A program made the position numbers and the translations under genes. Shown piece by piece: positions 60,801 through 64,000 of a stretch of 64,000 nt of DNA. Numbering within the stretch: the stretch's first letter is position 1; every line of letters begins with the position of its first letter. A model generated the notes under the pieces. The model was not told where the DNA came from. It was given only the letters and a program-made list of their open reading frames with translations, and searched no databases. Origin of the DNA: Lamellibrachia columna (taxonomy: Eukaryota > Annelida > Polychaeta > Sabellida > Siboglinidae); assembly GCA_963662155.1 (NCBI GenBank), contig OY759270.1, positions 11,731,426 through 11,795,425 of the forward strand, given 5' to 3'.

Positions 60801-60911
60801 GGTGAAATACCGTTAATGTAACACGATTGAATTATTTACTATTCTACTTTCTAAACATCAGTTTTGACAACTTTACGAAGCAGTTCAAACTTCTCGGATA
60901 CATCGTAAGGT

Positions 60912-60924
60912 GTCCGCCATAATG
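60912..60924 (-). promoter_or_regulatory. YY1-like site with upstream ATG, CFAP47 side
   Basis: The minus strand reads CATTATGGCGGAC, a YY1-like ATGGCGG core. The ATG opens an 11-codon upstream ORF (60885-60920), which would be in the 5' UTR only if transcription starts upstream of it. Confidence 0.4.
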
Positions 60925-60936
60925 TTTGATGATGCG

Positions 60937-60950
60937 GTTGCCCGGGGAAC
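60937..60950. promoter_or_regulatory. RFX X-box candidate 1
   Basis: GTTGCC-CG-GGGAAC fits the X-box form GTNRCC, 0-3 bases, RGNAAC. It lies 137 bp upstream of the CFAP47 start codon. X-boxes are the known RFX-factor sites of ciliary genes. Confidence 0.7.
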
Positions 60951-60965
60951 TCTGCTTTGCATCAA

Positions 60966-60970
60966 CCAAT
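60966..60970 (+). promoter_or_regulatory. CCAAT box
   Basis: AACCAATAAC contains a CCAAT pentamer, a possible NF-Y site, 15 bp from X-box 1. Confidence 0.35.
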
Positions 60971-61142
60971 AACCGAATATTCGTATCTGATATAAACTTC
61001 ATTAATTAATCCGACTTGACCATATATAATCCACTCTCTGTTATATAATTAAACAAATTAGGTGTCTGACACTTTTTAGTCGCAATTATGCGTATATTGT
61101 TGCTAGAATCATGCAATCGTTGCTTATGCGAAACGTTGCATG

Positions 61143-61147
61143 ATTGG
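61143..61147 (-). promoter_or_regulatory. Inverted CCAAT box
   Basis: TGATTGGTTT contains ATTGG, the reverse complement of CCAAT. Confidence 0.35.
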
Positions 61148-61176
61148 TTTATTTCAAGCTACTGCGCATAACATGA

Positions 61177-61181
61177 CCAAT
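61177..61181 (+). promoter_or_regulatory. CCAAT box
   Basis: GACCAATCAAAG contains CCAAT, about 150 bp upstream of the DNAJB13 ATG. Confidence 0.35.
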
Positions 61182-61212
61182 CAAAGCGCATATGACATAT
61201 TGCCTCGAATCG

Positions 61213-61226
61213 GAAACCATGGAGAC
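61213..61226. promoter_or_regulatory. RFX X-box candidate 2 (one good half-site)
   Basis: GAAACC-AT-GGAGAC has a consensus right half (GGAGAC after AT) and a degenerate left half. It ends 104 bp upstream of the DNAJB13 ATG. Confidence 0.5.
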
Positions 61227-61234
61227 GGGAGAAA

Positions 61235-61245
61235 GCGCCATCTTG
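61235..61245 (-). promoter_or_regulatory. YY1-like site near DNAJB13 start
   Basis: GCGCCATCTTG is the reverse complement of CAAGATGGCGC, very close to the YY1 consensus often found at TATA-less start sites. Confidence 0.5.
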
Positions 61246-61329
61246 AAAACATAAACATCGTTCATTGATTCAGGCGAATATTTAATCTCAGAATTGGTGG
61301 TACTGACGAAGTCAGTGATATTAGTAGTC

Positions 61330-61397
61330 ATGGGTCAGGATTACTACAGTATACTAAGTTTAACTAGAAGTGGAACATATGCCGACATTAAAAAAGC
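61330..61397 (+). CDS. DNAJB13: DNAJB13 exon 1
   Basis: The start ATG at 61330 begins [20 protein letters not shown], helix I and the start of helix II of the J domain. The donor is AAGC|GTAAGT, phase 2. MGQDYY at the N-terminus is the family signature and fixes the start. Confidence 0.93.
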
Positions 61398-63521
61398 GTA
61401 AGTTCGTGCTTGCAGCGTCAATGTTAAAAAATGACAAATATCTGACAGAAGTCCGATAGACGAATTCCACACATCATAAGACATGGATAAATCAATAATC
61501 GTGGGACTCTCGTGGTAGTGGCTTCCTTGTCCATTTGCCATCTGGGTTTTTTGTTGCTGTGGATGGTAATCTTGTTAAATCGATCATGCCATATATATAT
61601 ATAATACTTATATATATATATATAGCTGATTGGCATAATTGTTAATTAAGTTGAATGTGTTTTATGAACTTAGCCTTAGGTTTCATCCTTTGGCTTTTTA
61701 TATAACATTTTTGTTGTTACTCTGTTTATCCCTGACGTCCGGAGTGAGACTGGCACTGATATCGATCGTAAATTTTTGCTTTCCTTATTCTTTGTGAATG
61801 ATCCTGTTTTATTGCCACATCCACCATCCTTCTCCACTCTCCACATCCCTCTCTCGCTCTCATTGTCAACTCCTCTCCCACTCCCACCAAATATCTCTTC
61901 TTTATTAATTGTTGCGCGTTTGACTATAGGGACCTATATAATATCATTGTATATGTATTTGAGTTTTAAATAAAGAATTGAATTGAGGCATTTTTGACGT
62001 GACTAGTGTTACCCACATGTGAGTTGTTATTGCCCAGTTGTGTTTCCAGATCTGCCACATTATTTAGTTCAAATCTGTACTTATATTAAAATTTTGCATA
62101 AATCTGTACAACATTTTTCATTGGTTAACCCGCCTGTAGCATTCATATTCCAATCTAGTGTCATATATCAGGCTACGAAATATAGCTTTATGTTCAGAGA
62201 ATACAACCAGGTTTTTGAGAGGTAAATAACACATCTAATGTAGCAATCCAAGGGCTCGGAACGATTATACAAGGGTTGTATATGCCAGATGTATCATGAT
62301 ACACATGCCAACATGACATTTCTTGCATGTTAACAGATACAGAAAACTTGCCCTCAAGTTCCATCCTGACAACAATCCCAATGACCAGGCAGCGCAGGAG
62401 AAGTTCCGCATGCTGGCAGAGGCCTACGATATCCTCAGTGACGGTATGCATTTACTGTCTAAACCCTTCACATTACACTTGCGTGTGCACTTCAATTTAT
62501 TAAAGCTGCTTCCTCAAATGGTTCAGCCCATCGCGAATCCAGTTCACTTATGTCCAGATGTGTAGTGTGTGACTAGCTTAAGTAATGTGCGCAGCCTGTT
62601 TAATAAAAAAATGCCTATTTTTTTCAAATCATTGAAATAATTCTCTTTAGTCGTTAGATCTGGTAAAGATCAAAATAGTGGATATCCAAAATGTTAAACA
62701 CTGTGTGGGTTATTGCTGATCATGGGCATGACTTCCATCCTCTGGCCGATCACATGACAAAGTTATGAAATTTCACCAAGGAAGAAAATCGTGATTTTTC
62801 AGCATTTCGATTTTTACTTCAGCTAATGCTTGAACAAGCATTAACTAATTTAATAGTTTGTCTGATGATTTCACAAAAACTACATACAAAAGTTGCACAA
62901 ACGAGCTAGCATGTTGCGGTGGATACTAGGTAGGTTTGGTTTTCACAAAATTAATTTTAAATGAGACTAGCAAGAAAATCGAATTGATTAAGCACCTTTA
63001 AAGGGAAGGTACAACAGTTTTCATTGGTTAACTGTGTGATACAGAGCTAGTTGGGGGTTCTGTATAATTAATACGCCCCATTATCATAATTTTGGGAAAT
63101 CAAAGAACTTCTAAATTAACAATGCTATATTTCACATTTGAACCTTTTTCTGTAATATTGCTATAATTCAGCATGCGATATGGTTCATTTAGCATGCGAT
63201 ATGGTTCAGAAGATAATATAACTACATTTGGGAACATGTTGTTGCATGCCATTTCTTTAATTTCAAATGGACACTACAACCCGTTTTCCACATGTGTAAC
63301 TGCTCAGTAAAGATTGATGCCAATTTGTCTGAACTAACGATAATCCTCTGCATGTACAGCAAAGAAGCGAGCAACATACGACCAGTTTGGAGAGGAGGGT
63401 CTGAAGAATGGCGTCCCAGTTGGCAGCGGTCAGTCGGGGGCATGGACTGAGGGTTACACCTTCCACGGCGATGCCATTAAGGTGTTCCAAGACTTCTTTG
63501 GGGGAGACAACCCATTCCAAG
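61330..63521 (+). CDS. DNAJB13: DNAJB13 gene, 5' part (exons 1-3; rest beyond window)
   Basis: This is a spliced HSP40 class B gene. Joined exons give [13 protein letters not shown], then [14 protein letters not shown] with the HPD tripeptide of the J domain, then [16 protein letters not shown] and [20 protein letters not shown] with DNPF. The G/F-like segment 'W..GY.FHG...KVF..FFGG.NPF' is diagnostic of DNAJB13 rather than DNAJB1/4/5. DNAJB13 is known as a radial-spoke (RSP16-type) co-chaperone of motile cilia and sperm flagella, and its loss causes ciliary dyskinesia in humans. The exons hold 112 codons plus one base; the substrate-binding C-terminal domains must follow beyond 64000. It is head-to-head with CFAP47. 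Confidence 0.93.
61398..62336. other. DNAJB13: DNAJB13 intron 1
   Basis: Contains a TA-rich hairpin-like stretch (about 61590-61622) and a CT-rich patch (about 61815-61890). No coding signal. Confidence 0.55.
62337..62443 (+). CDS. DNAJB13: DNAJB13 exon 2 (J-domain HPD)
   Basis: Acceptor gttaacag, donor GACG|GTATGC, phase 2 to 1. Encodes [20 protein letters not shown] then [15 protein letters not shown]: helix II, the HPD loop and helix III. The HPD triad that stimulates the HSP70 ATPase is intact here. Confidence 0.94.
62745..63065 (+). repeat. Dispersed repeat family A, longest copy
   Basis: Contains AACGAGCTAGCATGTTGC, GAATTGATTAAGCACCTTTA and TTTTCATTGGTTAACTG. Other copies are listed below. 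Non-coding; DNAJB13 intron 2. Confidence 0.75.
63360..63521 (+). CDS. DNAJB13: DNAJB13 exon 3 (end of J domain, G/F-like segment)
   Basis: Acceptor tgtacag, donor CAAG|GTGTTT, phase 1 to 1. Encodes [20 protein letters not shown] then [20 protein letters not shown]. The donor is non-ideal (GTGTTT), but the phase and the FFGGDNPF end fit the family. Confidence 0.91.
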
Positions 63522-63784
63522 GTGTTTATGCTCATTGTTCATCAATGTTTTGCTAGATGTGATACCTGGAATGACAGTTGTCATTTCTGCATGCCGAAAC
63601 ATTGATTCAAATGACACGTAAAGTTTATCATTATCATTGATTCAAATGACACGTAAAGTTTATCTTTAGTACAAAATGATGTACTCACAAAATGTTTCAA
63701 AAAGGTACTAATGCGGAACATGTTTATCAAGATGGTGATCATTGTAACGGATCATATCATACATTGTAATCATAATTATATAAA

Positions 63785-63955
63785 ACTAATGTCTAGTGTG
63801 TAGTCATGACTGTTGTAACTGTTTAGCACCAGATGGAGACACTTCAGTTGTTCCACAACTAGTCAAATTGCAATAATTATGGATGCTGCTGATTAAAAAA
63901 GTGGGTGTACGCTAATTATGGCATATACGCTTAATAGGTCGAATACAGTAATCGA
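63785..63955 (+). mobile_element. Partial MITE copy in DNAJB13 intron 3
   Basis: Matches the right half of the MITE family: TTTAGCACCAGATGGAGACA, then GTGTACGCTAATTATGGCAT and CGCTTAATAGGTCGAATACA. The left end is missing. Confidence 0.75.
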
Positions 63956-64000
63956 TAACAATGAAAGTAATAATTGCATCTTTAACTACCCTGTAACTTA

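Larger units (their letters stand above)
60801..61329. promoter_or_regulatory. Bidirectional promoter between CFAP47 and DNAJB13
   Basis: Only 529 bp separate the divergent start codons of two motile-cilium genes. No clear TATA box is visible. The interval contains two X-box-like palindromes, three CCAAT boxes and two YY1-like motifs, all listed separately. Co-regulation by RFX/FOXJ1-type ciliary factors is inferred from these motifs and gene functions. Confidence 0.8.

Noticed and set aside
1..60800. HYDIN, CFAP65, CFAP74 or DLEC1 as the identity of the long gene
   Set aside because: They share ASH domains, but the N-terminus, the WFSSQGWP segment and the position and sequence of the CH domain match CFAP47.

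Overview
This is a nuclear genome window from an animal. It holds multi-exon genes with canonical GT-AG introns, several non-LTR retrotransposon (LINE) fragments, MITE-like elements, SINE/7SL-like fragments and very many intronic minisatellites. The gene content (motile-cilium genes) and repeat types suggest a marine invertebrate, perhaps a mollusc or other lophotrochozoan. The phylum is an inference and is not fixed by the sequence.

Almost the whole window, 60800 down to 1 on the minus strand, is one gene that I recognise as CFAP47 (cilia- and flagella-associated protein 47), a giant axonemal protein built of MSP/ASH-type Ig-like beta-sandwich domains with one calponin-homology (CH) domain. 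I reconstructed 44 exons from acceptor/donor sites, reading phase and family resemblance. They encode about 2,290 residues, from the start Met through the CH domain (residues about 1776-1900) into the C-terminal Ig-like region. The 3' end lies beyond base 1. All neighbouring exon phases agree except at exon 18/19, which is off by one base.

On the plus strand, 61330 to beyond 63521, is the 5' part of DNAJB13 (a radial-spoke-associated HSP40): three exons with the J domain and its HPD motif. CFAP47 and DNAJB13 are head-to-head with only 529 bp between start codons. That interval has no obvious TATA box. It carries two RFX X-box-like palindromes, three CCAAT boxes and two YY1-like motifs, so it looks like a bidirectional ciliary promoter.

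The introns hold LINE fragments (4.65-7.48 kb, 39.0-40.7 kb, 44.0-44.2 kb, 52.0-52.6 kb), MITEs (two inverted copies flank exon 28), several dispersed repeat families, and about fifteen tandem arrays.

The most unusual signal is that several minisatellites start exactly at CFAP47 5' splice sites. In four of them (after exons 27, 32, 37 and 42) the repeat unit contains the last 9-25 nt of the exon plus the first intron bases, so the splice donor itself has been copied about 5 to 37 times. Three donor-linked arrays have unit lengths divisible by three (57, 18 and 21 bp) and stay open in the exon's frame for some distance.
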